Shown piece after piece: positions 9,861 through 17,624 of a stretch of DNA of 64,000 nucleotides (position 1 is the first letter of the stretch; every line of letters begins with the position of its first letter). Below the pieces are notes generated by a model. The model had not been told where the DNA came from, made no database searches, and saw nothing but the letters and a program-made list of their open reading frames with translations. Source of the DNA: Devosia sp. XK-2. Lineage in GTDB: Bacteria > Pseudomonadota > Alphaproteobacteria > Rhizobiales > Devosiaceae. A program made the translations under genes and the position numbers. The DNA lies in contig NZ_CP146608.1 in the NCBI RefSeq assembly GCF_037113415.1, positions 2,996,501 to 3,060,500 on the forward strand, in the 5' to 3' direction.

Positions 9861-11678
9861 CTAAACCGCCTCCCCCAGGCGGAATTGCAGCTTGGCCAAT
9901 TCGGCATAGCGGCCACCCTTGGCCACCAACTCGTCATGCGTGCCGGAATCGATGATCTTCCCATCATCGAGCACGAGAATAGTATCGGCGTCGCGGATGG
10001 TGGCGAGGCGATGGGCGATGACAAGCGTTGTGCGGCCCGCCATCAAATGCTCGAGCGCCAATTGCACCAATTGCTCCGAGCGCGCGTCGAGCGCGGAGGT
10101 CGCCTCGTCGAGCAGCAGGATCGGCGCGTTCTTGAGAATGGCGCGGGCAATGGCCAGGCGCTGCTTCTGCCCGCCAGAAAGCATGACGCCGCGCTCACCC
10201 ACCACTGTTTCATAGCCCTGGGGCAGGTCGGCGACGAAATCATCGACCAAAGCGGCCTGCGCTGCGGCCACCACTTCGTCCATGCTGGCATCGGGTTTGC
10301 CGAACAGGATGTTTTCGGCAATCGTGCCGGCAAAGATGATCGGTTCCTGCTCGACATAGGCAAAGCGCTGCCGGAGATCGGCCAGCCGCACATCGCGAAT
10401 ATCGACGCCGTCGACCGAGATCGTTCCGGCCGTCACATCGTAGAAGCGCTGCAGCAGCGACAGCGTGGTCGACTTGCCCGAACCCGAGGGCCCGACCAGC
10501 GCCACCGTCTCGCCTTTGCCCACGGCAAAACTGACATCATGGAGCACGGTGTCGCCGCCAGAACCGCCATAGGAAAAGCTGACATGATCGAAGGTGACCG
10601 TGCCCAGCGCGGGCAGCGGCAGTGCCTTCGGACGGACCGGGTCGGTAATTTCGGCCTCGGTATCAAGAATTTCGGTCAGCCGCTCGGTCGAACCGGCCAC
10701 GGTCTGCAGGGAGCCCAGAACTTCGGACACATTGGTCAGCGCCCCGGAGGCCATCAGCGCATAGACCAGGAACTGCGCCAATTGCCCCGCAGAAACCGAG
10801 CCCTCGAACACCGAACGGGCGCCCCACCAGACCAGGCCAACCAGCGCCGCCGTGCCCAGAAAGATCACCATGCCCACAAGAAAGGCGCGGGCGCCCAGTC
10901 GCCTGACTTCGGCATTGTAGCTGGCCTCGCTGCGCGCATCATAATGAGCCGCCTGCCCCGCTTCCTGGGTGAAAGCCTTGACGGTGCGGTTGGCCCCCAG
11001 CATTTCGGTGGCCATTGCCGACAGATCGGCCAGCGCGTCCTGAGTGCGGCGGGACATACCACGCAAACGCCGCGAATAGATCATCACCGGGGTCAGGATA
11101 GCCGGCAAGGCCACGACCACGGCCAGGGTCAGCACCGGGCTGGTCAGGACCATCATGATCAGCGCGCCGATAATGGTTACGATGGAGCGCAAGGCCAGAG
11201 AAAAGCTCGAACCCACCGCACCACGGATAACGGTGGCATCGCCATTGAGGCGGCTGGTCAATTCGCCCACTCTATGGGTGTCGAAATAGCGGGCCTCGAG
11301 CCGCAGCAGATGCGCGAATACCGCTTGGCGCAGATCGGCAACGACCCGCTCGCCAATCACCGAGATGAAATAGAAGCGCGCGCCACTGGCTACCGCCATG
11401 ATCGCGGCGATACCGATGATCAGCCCGCCATACTGGCCCACCCTGTCCAGATTTTGCGCGATGAACCCCTCATCGATCGCACCGCCCAGCACCGCCGGAA
11501 TGGCCAGCGAGGCAATTGAGGACACCAGGAGAAACAGGATGGTCAGCGAAAGCCGCACCGGATAGCGCAACAGAAACGGCAACAGCCGGCGCAAGGGCTG
11601 GAGCTGGCGCGGCGCGGCGCGAACCTCGGACACGATTTTGTCGGGATCGGTTTCCGCCGTAACGGCCTGATCTGTCAT
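9861..11678 (-). CDS. ABC transporter, fused membrane and ATPase domains (MsbA/multidrug type)
   Basis: A 605-residue half transporter that would work as a homodimeric exporter in the inner membrane. Residues about 35-325 hold six membrane helices (first LTILFLLVSSIASLAIPAVL). The ATPase domain follows, with Walker A GPSGSGKST near 395-403, Q-loop YVEQEP, signature LSGGQKQR, Walker B ILLLDEATSALD and the H-loop in VIAHRLAT. Family members export lipids, drugs or peptides; nothing here fixes the substrate. It converges with thiamine diphosphokinase and diverges from rpmE. The 163-base gap to its left holds an imperfect long inverted repeat (GTTTGAGACGAG near 9774, CTCGTCAAAC near 9836) and no gene. 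Confidence 0.92.
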   Translation of the reverse strand: MTDQAVTAETDPDKIVSEVRAAPRQLQPLRRLLPFLLRYPVRLSLTILFLLVSSIASLAIPAVLGGAIDEGFIAQNLDRVGQYGGLIIGIAAIMAVASGARFYFISVIGERVVADLRQAVFAHLLRLEARYFDTHRVGELTSRLNGDATVIRGAVGSSFSLALRSIVTIIGALIMMVLTSPVLTLAVVVALPAILTPVMIYSRRLRGMSRRTQDALADLSAMATEMLGANRTVKAFTQEAGQAAHYDARSEASYNAEVRRLGARAFLVGMVIFLGTAALVGLVWWGARSVFEGSVSAGQLAQFLVYALMASGALTNVSEVLGSLQTVAGSTERLTEILDTEAEITDPVRPKALPLPALGTVTFDHVSFSYGGSGGDTVLHDVSFAVGKGETVALVGPSGSGKSTTLSLLQRFYDVTAGTISVDGVDIRDVRLADLRQRFAYVEQEPIIFAGTIAENILFGKPDASMDEVVAAAQAALVDDFVADLPQGYETVVGERGVMLSGGQKQRLAIARAILKNAPILLLDEATSALDARSEQLVQLALEHLMAGRTTLVIAHRLATIRDADTILVLDDGKIIDSGTHDELVAKGGRYAELAKLQFRLGEAV

Positions 11679-11875
11679 GGCTGAAACACGCCGCTCTCGA
11701 AGTGGGATCGGCCGCAGCCGTTGACTGCCCCCATATAGGGCCTGCCCCCGATGCCCGCAACCGCGCGGAGCGGGGCTATATTGCCGCGCCGCTTATGTGC
11801 AACAACCGATTCTGCACCCTTGCGGAAGCTGCACTTCTGCGCTAGGAAGCCGCCCAACACCAGTTTGATGCTCTC

Positions 11876-11893
11876 CGGGCGCTGCGGCGCCCG
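11876..11893 (+). promoter_or_regulatory. Hairpin in the rpmE leader
   Basis: A perfect 7-bp stem CGGGCGC/GCGCCCG with a 4-base loop ends 19 bases before the rpmE start and is followed by TTTGATTTG. It could be a weak terminator or a leader structure that regulates L31 synthesis. The U tract is interrupted, so I make no firm call. Confidence 0.35.
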
Positions 11894-11912
11894 TTTGATT
11901 TGAGGCAAGGCT

Positions 11913-12134
11913 ATGAAGACCGATATCCACCCCGACTACCACACCATCAACGTGGTCATGACCGACGGCACCACCTACCAGACCCGCTCGACCTGGGGCA
12001 AGGAAGGCGACACGCTGCAGCTCGACATCGACTCCAAGACCCATCCCGCCTGGACCGGCGGTTCGGGCCAGCTCATGGACCGCGGCGGGCGCGTGTCGCG
12101 CTTTAAGGAGCGCTTCAAGGGCCTGGGTATCTAA
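11913..12134 (+). CDS. rpmE: 50S ribosomal protein L31
   Basis: Small protein of the large ribosomal subunit, 73 residues, full length. It starts [10 protein letters not shown] and has the family block [21 protein letters not shown] near residues 47-66. It contains no cysteine, so it is the zinc-independent (C-minus) form rather than the zinc-ribbon form of E. coli L31. A GAGGCAAGG element precedes the ATG, and a clear terminator follows 24 bases after the stop. It is a monocistronic gene, with the ABC exporter reading away from it. Confidence 0.96.
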   Translation: MKTDIHPDYHTINVVMTDGTTYQTRSTWGKEGDTLQLDIDSKTHPAWTGGSGQLMDRGGRVSRFKERFKGLGI

Positions 12135-12157
12135 GCCCAACCGATTTGACTTTATGC

Positions 12158-12187
12158 AGAGCCCGGCCATCGCGCCGGGCTCTGTTG
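12158..12187 (+). terminator. Rho-independent terminator of rpmE
   Basis: A 9-bp perfect stem AGAGCCCGG/CCGGGCTCT with an 8-base loop, followed by GTTGT. It ends the rpmE transcript and lies upstream of the convergent rcdA stop. Confidence 0.75.
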
Positions 12188-12218
12188 TATCTCAAGCTGT
12201 GTTTGGCTGGGCGCCGCT

Positions 12219-12740
12219 TTAATCCGTGCGACCGAAGGCGGCCTTGAGGCGCGAGAGCTGATCGGCAATGCCATTGGCCAGGCCGGGCGTTGCCGCAGGC
12301 AGATCGCCCTTTTCCAGCGCATCGAGCTGCATCACCCGCTCAAACAGACGGTCGCCCTTGTCGATAAAGTCGCGCAATGTGGCGGGCAACTCGTCATAAC
12401 CAGGGCCGCCGCGTTCCGACGGTGTTGCGGAGAACTTGACCTTCTCCTTTTCGGAGCGGGCATTTTCGCTGGAGATCTCGCCCTCATTGACCGCGCGCTG
12501 CAACAGCAGCCAGGACGCCAATTGCATGAGACGCGTGGTCAGGCGCATGGATTCGGTGGCGTAGAGGAAGCCGGCCTCGCGCGGCAGCACACGGCTTTCA
12601 ACCCGGCCTTCGGCATCGAGATAGGCCGCTACGGCCTCGATCAGCCCCATGCCTTCGCGATAGAGCGCGTCGAACCCGCTCGATGCCACCATTCGGGGCC
12701 CGATCGAGACTGCCTGCCTGATTTCACCGCCATCGGCCAC
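12219..12740 (-). CDS. rcdA: DUF1465 protein, RcdA-type regulator of CtrA degradation
   Basis: In Caulobacter, RcdA is an adaptor that helps ClpXP destroy the cell-cycle regulator CtrA and other substrates. This protein (about 173 residues) has the family features: a helical N-terminal block (FDALYREGMGLIEAVAAYLD), the VESRVLPREAGFLYATESMR block, and a long C-terminal helix. Two starts are possible. ATG at 12746 directly abuts the GGAGGA element, while GTG at 12740 is in frame and six bases from it; I prefer the GTG. It sits near trcR and downstream of a CtrA-type box, a candidate promoter and a terminator on its own strand. That CtrA might control its own degradation factor here is inference from this arrangement. 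Confidence 0.82.
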   Translation of the reverse strand: MADGGEIRQAVSIGPRMVASSGFDALYREGMGLIEAVAAYLDAEGRVESRVLPREAGFLYATESMRLTTRLMQLASWLLLQRAVNEGEISSENARSEKEKVKFSATPSERGGPGYDELPATLRDFIDKGDRLFERVMQLDALEKGDLPAATPGLANGIADQLSRLKAAFGRTD

Positions 12741-12850
12741 GCGCATTCCTCCGATGCCGCCATGCTAGCGCCAAGCCGCCGCGGGGTCATCCTAGAGGTC
12801 CAACTATTGTTAATTTTGTGGTTGAAGCGTGGCGCGCCAAGCCCCAGTCC

Positions 12851-12884
12851 AGAAAAAGAAAAAGAGCCGCAAGGATGCAGCTCT
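12851..12884 (-). terminator. Rho-independent terminator upstream of rcdA
   Basis: On the minus strand GAGCTGC and GCGGCTC (12883-12877 and 12870-12864) form a 7-bp stem with one G-U pair and a 6-base loop, followed by TTTTTCTTTTTC. It points towards rcdA and ends about 110 bases before its start. No annotated gene ends immediately before it; the 69-residue gene upstream stops about 140 bases earlier. It therefore belongs to that gene, to an independent small RNA, or to an rcdA leader. Confidence 0.8.
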
Positions 12885-12943
12885 CGAAGTTAACAGGGAG
12901 GCGTCAAACAGAGGGAGAAACCACTCTGAAAAATCCAGAACAA
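12852..12943 (-). ncRNA. Candidate small RNA or attenuated rcdA leader, about 90 nt
   Basis: Unannotated stretch on the minus strand ending in a strong terminator. It would fold as a 5' hairpin (CAGAG and CTCTG arms) whose loop ends in CTCC, a single-stranded linker with GCCTCCC, and the terminator hairpin with a U-rich tail. Exposed C/U-rich motifs complementary to ribosome-binding sites are typical of trans-acting small RNAs in alphaproteobacteria. A candidate promoter with TATTAT at 12955-12950 sets the 5' end near 12943. It contains no convincing small reading frame. The alternative is a leader of rcdA, which lies downstream on the same strand. The 5' end is inferred. Confidence 0.5.
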
Positions 12944-12949
12944 ATCTGA

Positions 12950-12990
12950 ATAATAAGACGTTACCGCCCAAAGATTAATTCGACCTTAAC
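12950..12990 (-). promoter_or_regulatory. CtrA-type box overlapping a candidate promoter
   Basis: The sequence contains a perfect TTAA-N7-TTAA(C) element (12975-12990), the binding consensus of the cell-cycle regulator CtrA. On the minus strand its second half overlaps a -35 element TTAATC (12978-12973), with a 17-base spacer to a -10 element TATTAT (12955-12950). A further TTAAC half-site lies at 13004-13008. CtrA-activated promoters in Caulobacter often have the box over the -35 region. It could drive the candidate small RNA, rcdA, or both. Confidence 0.55.
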
Positions 12991-13022
12991 AGGCATCGAT
13001 TTCTTAACCCTGCCTATTGACG

Positions 13023-13232
13023 TCACAGCAGCCCGGCAGGGGGACGCTCGAGCAATGCGCGGCCGGTGAGCGTTATGATGGGTTCATTGCCCACCAGTTC
13101 GATCCAACCCTTGGCATAGAGCGGCGCCATATCGTTGCGCCGACTCATCGGCTCGCCGCGGGCCAGCGCGCTCAATGACGCCAGTTCCGCCGCCCTGACA
13201 CCTTCCAAAATTATGTCGTCCTGCCGCAGCAT
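13023..13232 (-). CDS. Small hypothetical protein, possibly winged-helix-like
   Basis: A 69-residue protein I do not recognise. A strong ribosome-binding site (GGAGGAG, 8 bases before the ATG at 13232) supports translation. The pattern of an N-terminal charged helix, an arginine-rich turn (GEPMSRRNDMAPLYAKGWI), then alternating strand-like residues (IELVGNEPIITLTGRALLERP) resembles the small winged-helix proteins in which a helix is followed by a short beta wing, but this is only a shape argument. It is upstream of the candidate RNA and rcdA on the same strand. The 253 bases to its right, up to the DUF1192 gene, hold no gene that I can support. Confidence 0.7.
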   Translation of the reverse strand: MLRQDDIILEGVRAAELASLSALARGEPMSRRNDMAPLYAKGWIELVGNEPIITLTGRALLERPPAGLL

Positions 13233-13485
13233 AACTCAAACTCCTCCATGGACGATTGCGAAATGCAGACGGGGACCGCCGCTTGTCCATTGGCAAAAGG
13301 TCGGATCGGCCCCACCCTTCACCAGCTACCGCCACGTTTCCCCGACCGTCTCGCACGCCTCGTTCGCCAACACGCACCCTGCGCCAATCGGCACGGCCGA
13401 AAAACCATAACGTTTTGTTAAGGCTAACGGCGCTGTCGATTAAATGAGCAGCGGACCATTTGGTGCCATCACGAAGTCAGCCCGC

Positions 13486-13677
13486 TCAGAACTTGAACGC
13501 CGCCTCCGCTGCCCGGCGCGAATCGCCCTTGGCCTCGATTGCGACCTTGAGACGGGAAATTTCGCCCTCCAGCAGGGTGATGCGCTCCTGCAACTCCTCC
13601 ACCGACAAGGCATCGAGCGCCATCCCCACATCATGGCTGACAGGATGCTTGCGATCTTCCTCTTCCATCATGGCCAT
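13486..13677 (-). CDS. DUF1192 family protein
   Basis: Short cytosolic protein of about 63 residues, typical of the alphaproteobacterial DUF1192 family: an acidic N-terminus (MAMMEEEDRKHPVSHDVGM) and a helical segment LSVEELQERITLLEGEISRLK with heptad-like spacing that should form a coiled coil. The function is unknown. The start at 13677 is chosen because GGGAG lies 6 bases upstream; an upstream in-frame ATG at 13698 would add only seven residues. It is divergent from the quinone oxidoreductase gene with an 80-base gap, an arrangement I recall from related genomes. Confidence 0.88.
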   Translation of the reverse strand: MAMMEEEDRKHPVSHDVGMALDALSVEELQERITLLEGEISRLKVAIEAKGDSRRAAEAAFKF

Positions 13678-13757
13678 CACGTACTCCCACACAAACACAT
13701 TGCCAGTTTAGCGCAGCCACCTTGCCCGGCAAGCCGGCTTGCGCCAGCATCGGCACC

Positions 13758-14780
13758 ATGACATTGCCCGATCACATGATTGCTGTCGCCATCACCAGGC
13801 CCGGTGGCCCCGACGTCCTTGCGCCTCGCACCGAACCGCTGCCGCAAACCGGCCCGAGTGATGTCCTCATTCGCGTTGCCGCCGCTGGGGTCAATGGCCC
13901 GGACCTGGCGCAAAGGCGCGGCCTATATGCAGCCCCACCCGGCGCCTCGCCGCTGCCGGGACTGGAAGTGGCCGGCGAGATTGTCGCCGTGGGCGAGGCT
14001 GTCACCGGGTTTGCCCTGGGCGACCGGGTCATGGCGCTGACCAATGGGGGCGGCTATGCCGAATATGTCGCGGTGCCCTTCGGACAGGCTCTGCCGGTGC
14101 CGCAAGGCTGGAGCCTGACCGAGGCGGCGGCACTGCCCGAAACCTGGTTCACCGTGACCCAGACCCTGGTCATGCGCGCCGGACTGGACAAAGGCATGAA
14201 TGTGCTTATCCATGGCGGCGCCGGCGGCATTGGCAGCGCAGCCATCCAGATCTGTTCGATCGTTGGCGCCCGCGCCATTGCCGTCGTCTCCGATGCCGAC
14301 AAGGCCGATTATTGCGGCCGGCTTGGCGCCATGGCCATTATCGACCGGACACGCGAAAGCATCGCGGAGCGGGTCATGGCGCTGACCGACGGCCACGGTG
14401 CCGATCGGGTGGTCGACCTGATCGGTGGCGCGCTGACTGCCGTCAATATCGCCGCCTCGGCCCGTGGCGGCCATATCGTGCAGATATCGACCCTTGAAGG
14501 GGGCACGGCAAATGTGCCGCTCAGAACCATGATGGCCAAGGACCTGACCCTGTCTGGTTCCACTCTACGTCCGCAAAGCGCAAAGACCAAGGCAGCCATC
14601 GCGTCCCATATAAAACAGGCCTTCCTGCCTGCACTTGCGGCACTGGACTGGATCAAGCCGAACATCGCTACCGTCCCTCTGGCCCAGGCCCACCGCGCCC
14701 ATGCCGAGATGGAAACCCGCGGCCACCGCGGCAAGCTGGTGCTGCTCACCGCTTTCGGTGCAGCAGATCGGGCCAGTTAG
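13758..14780 (+). CDS. NAD(P)H-quinone oxidoreductase, zinc-free MDR family
   Basis: Predicted cytosolic quinone or enone reductase of 340 residues, PIG3/QOR type. It has the GroES-like N-terminal domain (DVLIRVAAAGVNGPDLAQR) without zinc ligands and the nucleotide-binding domain with IHGGAGGIGSAAIQ near residues 151-164. The C-terminal HAEMETRGHRGKLVL is typical of this subfamily. The start at 13758 fits the usual N-terminus of the family; an upstream in-frame ATG at 13722 would overlap the divergent gene's promoter region. The next gene is trcR, 116 bases downstream. Confidence 0.88.
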   Translation: MTLPDHMIAVAITRPGGPDVLAPRTEPLPQTGPSDVLIRVAAAGVNGPDLAQRRGLYAAPPGASPLPGLEVAGEIVAVGEAVTGFALGDRVMALTNGGGYAEYVAVPFGQALPVPQGWSLTEAAALPETWFTVTQTLVMRAGLDKGMNVLIHGGAGGIGSAAIQICSIVGARAIAVVSDADKADYCGRLGAMAIIDRTRESIAERVMALTDGHGADRVVDLIGGALTAVNIAASARGGHIVQISTLEGGTANVPLRTMMAKDLTLSGSTLRPQSAKTKAAIASHIKQAFLPALAALDWIKPNIATVPLAQAHRAHAEMETRGHRGKLVLLTAFGAADRAS

Positions 14781-14783
14781 CCG

Positions 14784-14812
14784 TTGCGATTACGCGGCAT
14801 TTTCCCTATATT
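14784..14812 (+). promoter_or_regulatory. Sigma-70-type promoter of trcR
   Basis: TTGCGA (14784-14789) and TATATT (14807-14812) are separated by 17 bases, 85 bases before the trcR start. The leader that follows contains a GCGGCC/GGCCGC hairpin and an AGGAG ribosome-binding site. The match is good for an alphaproteobacterial housekeeping promoter. Confidence 0.55.
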
Positions 14813-14896
14813 GGGCGTCAGTTCCCCCTCAGCATTTGGCCAAGAGGCGGAGCGGCCCGGAGGAAGACCGGCCGCGCCAGCAGGAGAAATTTAGCT

Positions 14897-15628
14897 ATGT
14901 CCCAGTCCCTTCTGATGCCCAAGGCAACCGCCGTGTGGCTTGTGGACAATACCGCCCTTTCCTTCGACCAGATCGCCGCCTTCTGCACGCTGCACCCGCT
15001 CGAAGTGCAGGGCATTGCCGATGGCGACGTGGCCAGCGGCATTATGGGCGTGAACCCGATCCAGAATGGCCAGCTGACCCGCGAGGAAATCGAGAAGGCG
15101 GAGGCCGATCCGAGCTATCGCATGAAGGTCTCCGAGCCCAAGGTTCGGGTTGCCGCCGTCAAGCGCAAGGGTCCGCGTTACACGCCGATTTCGCGCCGCA
15201 ATGAGCGTCCCAATGCCATTAAATGGCTGGTGCGCAACCATCCCGAGCTCAAGGACGCGCAGATCATGCGCCTGGTCGGCACCACCAAATCGACCATTGA
15301 ATCAGTGCGCGAAAACACCCACTGGAACGCGGCCAACCTGACAGCCATGGACCCGGTGACCCTGGGCCTTTGCAGCCAGATCGATCTCGATCTCGAGGTC
15401 AAGCGCGCCAGCAAGGATGCGCCTGCCCAGGCCGAATTCAACGAAGGCACCACCCTGCTGACCGCCGAGGAGGCCCTGGCCCGTGCCAATGCACGCCTGG
15501 CCCCAGAAGGCGAAGGCGGTTTTGACGGCGAAGGCGGCGGCCATGGCGCATCGGCCGCCGATGACGAACTGGACGCCGATTCGGTTTTTGCTAAATTGAA
15601 GTCGCTGAAGTCCGACAACGAAGAATAG
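14897..15628 (+). CDS. trcR: DUF1013 protein, TrcR-type cell-cycle transcriptional regulator
   Basis: A 243-residue member of the family named TrcR in Caulobacter, where it is associated with cell-cycle transcription. It has the near-invariant N-terminus (LMPKATAVWLVDNTALSFDQ), a helix-turn-helix-like stretch (FDQIAAFCTLHPLEVQGIAD, residues about 23-43), the IKWLVRNHPELKDAQIMRLV block near residues 110-130, and a variable acidic tail from about residue 205. AGCAGGAG precedes the ATG. It is followed within 18 bases by the CPA2 antiporter gene, so the two may be co-transcribed. With rcdA it makes two cell-cycle genes within 3 kb. Confidence 0.9.
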   Translation: MSQSLLMPKATAVWLVDNTALSFDQIAAFCTLHPLEVQGIADGDVASGIMGVNPIQNGQLTREEIEKAEADPSYRMKVSEPKVRVAAVKRKGPRYTPISRRNERPNAIKWLVRNHPELKDAQIMRLVGTTKSTIESVRENTHWNAANLTAMDPVTLGLCSQIDLDLEVKRASKDAPAQAEFNEGTTLLTAEEALARANARLAPEGEGGFDGEGGGHGASAADDELDADSVFAKLKSLKSDNEE

Positions 15629-15646
15629 TCAAACGAGGCCAGCAGG

Positions 15647-17536
15647 ATGCAAGACAATATTCTGCTGGCCATCTTCGCCCTGCTGGCCGCCAGTGCCGCG
15701 CTGGTGCCGCTGGCCAAGGCCGCTGGGCTGGGAACCGTGCTGGGCTATCTGGCAGCCGGCATCCTCATTGGCCCCTATGGCCTGAAACTGCTCACCGACA
15801 GCGAAACCATCCGCCATACATCCGAGTTCGGCATCGTGCTGATGCTGTTTCTCATCGGGCTCGACCTGCAGCCGCGCGAGGTCTGGCGCATGCGGCACAA
15901 GGTGCTGGGCCTGGGCCTGCCCCAAATGTTGCTGACCACAGCGGCGGTCGCGCTGATCCTGCAGGCCTTCGGCTATAGCCTCAACACCGCGATCATTGTC
16001 GGCATGGCCTTTGCCATGAGCTCGACCGCCATTGCCATGCAGACCGCCGAACAGCGCGACATCACCCGCACCGATGCGGGGCGAGCGAGCCTGGCGGTGT
16101 TGCTGGTGCAGGATGTCGCCGTCATTCCCATTCTCGCCATCGTACCTATTCTGGCCTTTGCAACGCCGGGGCCGGGTCTTGGCGCCGAAATCACCGAAGC
16201 GGTGTCGGACGTCGAAAACCCGGTCTTCTGGCGGACCTCTTTGCTGCTGCTCGCCACCTTCGGCGCCGCCATAGTCGGCGGTCGATTTGTGGTGCGCCCG
16301 CTTCTGTCCTTTGTCGCGCGGACGGCCGTGCGCGAGGCCTTCACCGCGCTTGCCCTGGCGCTGGTGATCGGTGCCGCATTGGCCACCCAGGCCCTGGGTC
16401 TGTCGCCGGCGCTGGGCGCCTTCATAGGCGGCGTATTGCTGGCCGATAGCGAATATCGCCACGAGCTCGAGAGCAATCTGCAGCCCTTCAAGGGCCTGCT
16501 GCTGGGCCTGTTCTTCGTCTCGGTCGGCATGTCCATCGCCTTTGCCGAATTTGTCAAAACGCCATGGCTGACAGTGGCCCTGGTGCTGGCCGTCATCGCG
16601 GTAAAATTCGCCATTCTGCTTGGCCTCTGCACCCTGTTCCGCATGAACCGGGCCGACCGGCTGCTGGTGGCCGTTCTCCTCAGCCAGGCCGGCGAATTCG
16701 CCTTTGTCGTTCTGCAATTTGCGTCCAACAACAACGCCTTGGCCGAGGATGCCTATGCGCTCTTCACCGTGGTGGTGGCCCTCTCCATGGCGACCACGCC
16801 GCTTTTGCTGCTGGCCTTCGACAAACTGATCGCGCCGCGCCTGGATGCCCGCGGCAACAAGCAGCAGCGCGACGCCGATACCATCGACCAGCATCGGCGC
16901 ATCGTGGTCCTGGGCTATGGCCGGTTCGGCCAGATCATCACCCGCATGCTGCGCAGCTATGGCTATGACATGACGCTGATCGACGACGACGCCGCCCAGA
17001 TCGAGCTGGTCCGCCGCTTCGGGATCAAGGTCTATTACGGCGACGCCTCGCGCACCGATCTTCTGCATGCGGCCGGCGTCGGCCACGCCGAACTGGTGAT
17101 AATCGCGGTCGGCGGCGCTGACCGCATCCTTCAGATCGCTCGCAATGTGCGCCGTCACTTCCCCCATGTGGCCATTGCCGCTCGCGCCGTGGACCGCGAA
17201 CATGCCCATGCCTTGATGGATCTGGGTGTGACCCTGTTCGAGCGCGAAACCTTCCACTCGGCCCTGCATCTGGGTAAGCGCGTGCTGACCCATCTCGGGC
17301 ATGATGAGGCCGAAGCCGAGCAATTGGCGCGCGACTTCCACGCCCGCGACCAGGAATTGCTGCAACGCGCTTTCGACCTGCGCGACGATCGCGAGGCCTA
17401 TTGGGGCATGGTCCGGCAATCCATGACCCTGCTCGACGAGGCCATGCAGGCCGATGCGCCCGACACGCCCGAGACGGCCAAAAAAGACAAAGGTCCGGGC
17501 AAGCTTGACAAATCACGCCTGCCAAGATCGGGTTAG
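15647..17536 (+). CDS. Monovalent cation:proton antiporter, CPA2 family, with TrkA-N domain
   Basis: A 629-residue inner-membrane antiporter of the KefB/YbaL type, exchanging K+ or Na+ for protons. Residues 1-400 form about twelve membrane segments, starting ILLAIFALLAASAALVPLAK, with the family blocks GYLAAGILIGPYG and MLFLIGLDLQP. From about residue 413 there is a cytosolic Rossmann RCK domain (RIVVLGYGRFGQII) that in this family senses NAD(H) or glutathione adducts. The Lys-rich C-terminus is disordered. It follows trcR at 18 bases. I cannot tell K+ from Na+ specificity from sequence. Confidence 0.92.
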   Translation: MQDNILLAIFALLAASAALVPLAKAAGLGTVLGYLAAGILIGPYGLKLLTDSETIRHTSEFGIVLMLFLIGLDLQPREVWRMRHKVLGLGLPQMLLTTAAVALILQAFGYSLNTAIIVGMAFAMSSTAIAMQTAEQRDITRTDAGRASLAVLLVQDVAVIPILAIVPILAFATPGPGLGAEITEAVSDVENPVFWRTSLLLLATFGAAIVGGRFVVRPLLSFVARTAVREAFTALALALVIGAALATQALGLSPALGAFIGGVLLADSEYRHELESNLQPFKGLLLGLFFVSVGMSIAFAEFVKTPWLTVALVLAVIAVKFAILLGLCTLFRMNRADRLLVAVLLSQAGEFAFVVLQFASNNNALAEDAYALFTVVVALSMATTPLLLLAFDKLIAPRLDARGNKQQRDADTIDQHRRIVVLGYGRFGQIITRMLRSYGYDMTLIDDDAAQIELVRRFGIKVYYGDASRTDLLHAAGVGHAELVIIAVGGADRILQIARNVRRHFPHVAIAARAVDREHAHALMDLGVTLFERETFHSALHLGKRVLTHLGHDEAEAEQLARDFHARDQELLQRAFDLRDDREAYWGMVRQSMTLLDEAMQADAPDTPETAKKDKGPGKLDKSRLPRSG

Positions 17537-17537
17537 G

Positions 17538-17580
17538 GCGTTTCCAGCAAAGTCTCAGCGGATTTGCGGTTCGGAAACGC
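17538..17580. repeat. Short intergenic inverted repeat after the antiporter gene
   Basis: GCGTTTCC at 17538-17545 and GGAAACGC at 17573-17580 bracket a 27-base core containing AGCAAAGT and GCGGTT. The layout matches a family of imperfect palindromes dispersed between genes in Hyphomicrobiales. It may also act as the antiporter's transcript end. Confidence 0.55.
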
Positions 17581-17624
17581 ACCCGACACCTCTCGACCCT
17601 CGCCTCTCCGGACGTCTATTCCCC

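Noticed and set aside
9849-11519. Very long (556-residue) open frame on the plus strand opposite the ABC exporter
   Set aside because: Length comes from GC codon bias; the product is rich in H, Q, R and G and lacks any motif, whereas the minus-strand gene has all ABC transporter motifs.
13407-13421. CtrA-like site ATAA-N7-TTAA
   Set aside because: One mismatch, and it lies about 175 bases from the nearest start with no promoter elements.
15629-17419. 596-residue open frame opposite the CPA2 antiporter
   Set aside because: Antisense shadow of a strongly supported membrane protein; composition is implausible (H, Q, G, E rich).
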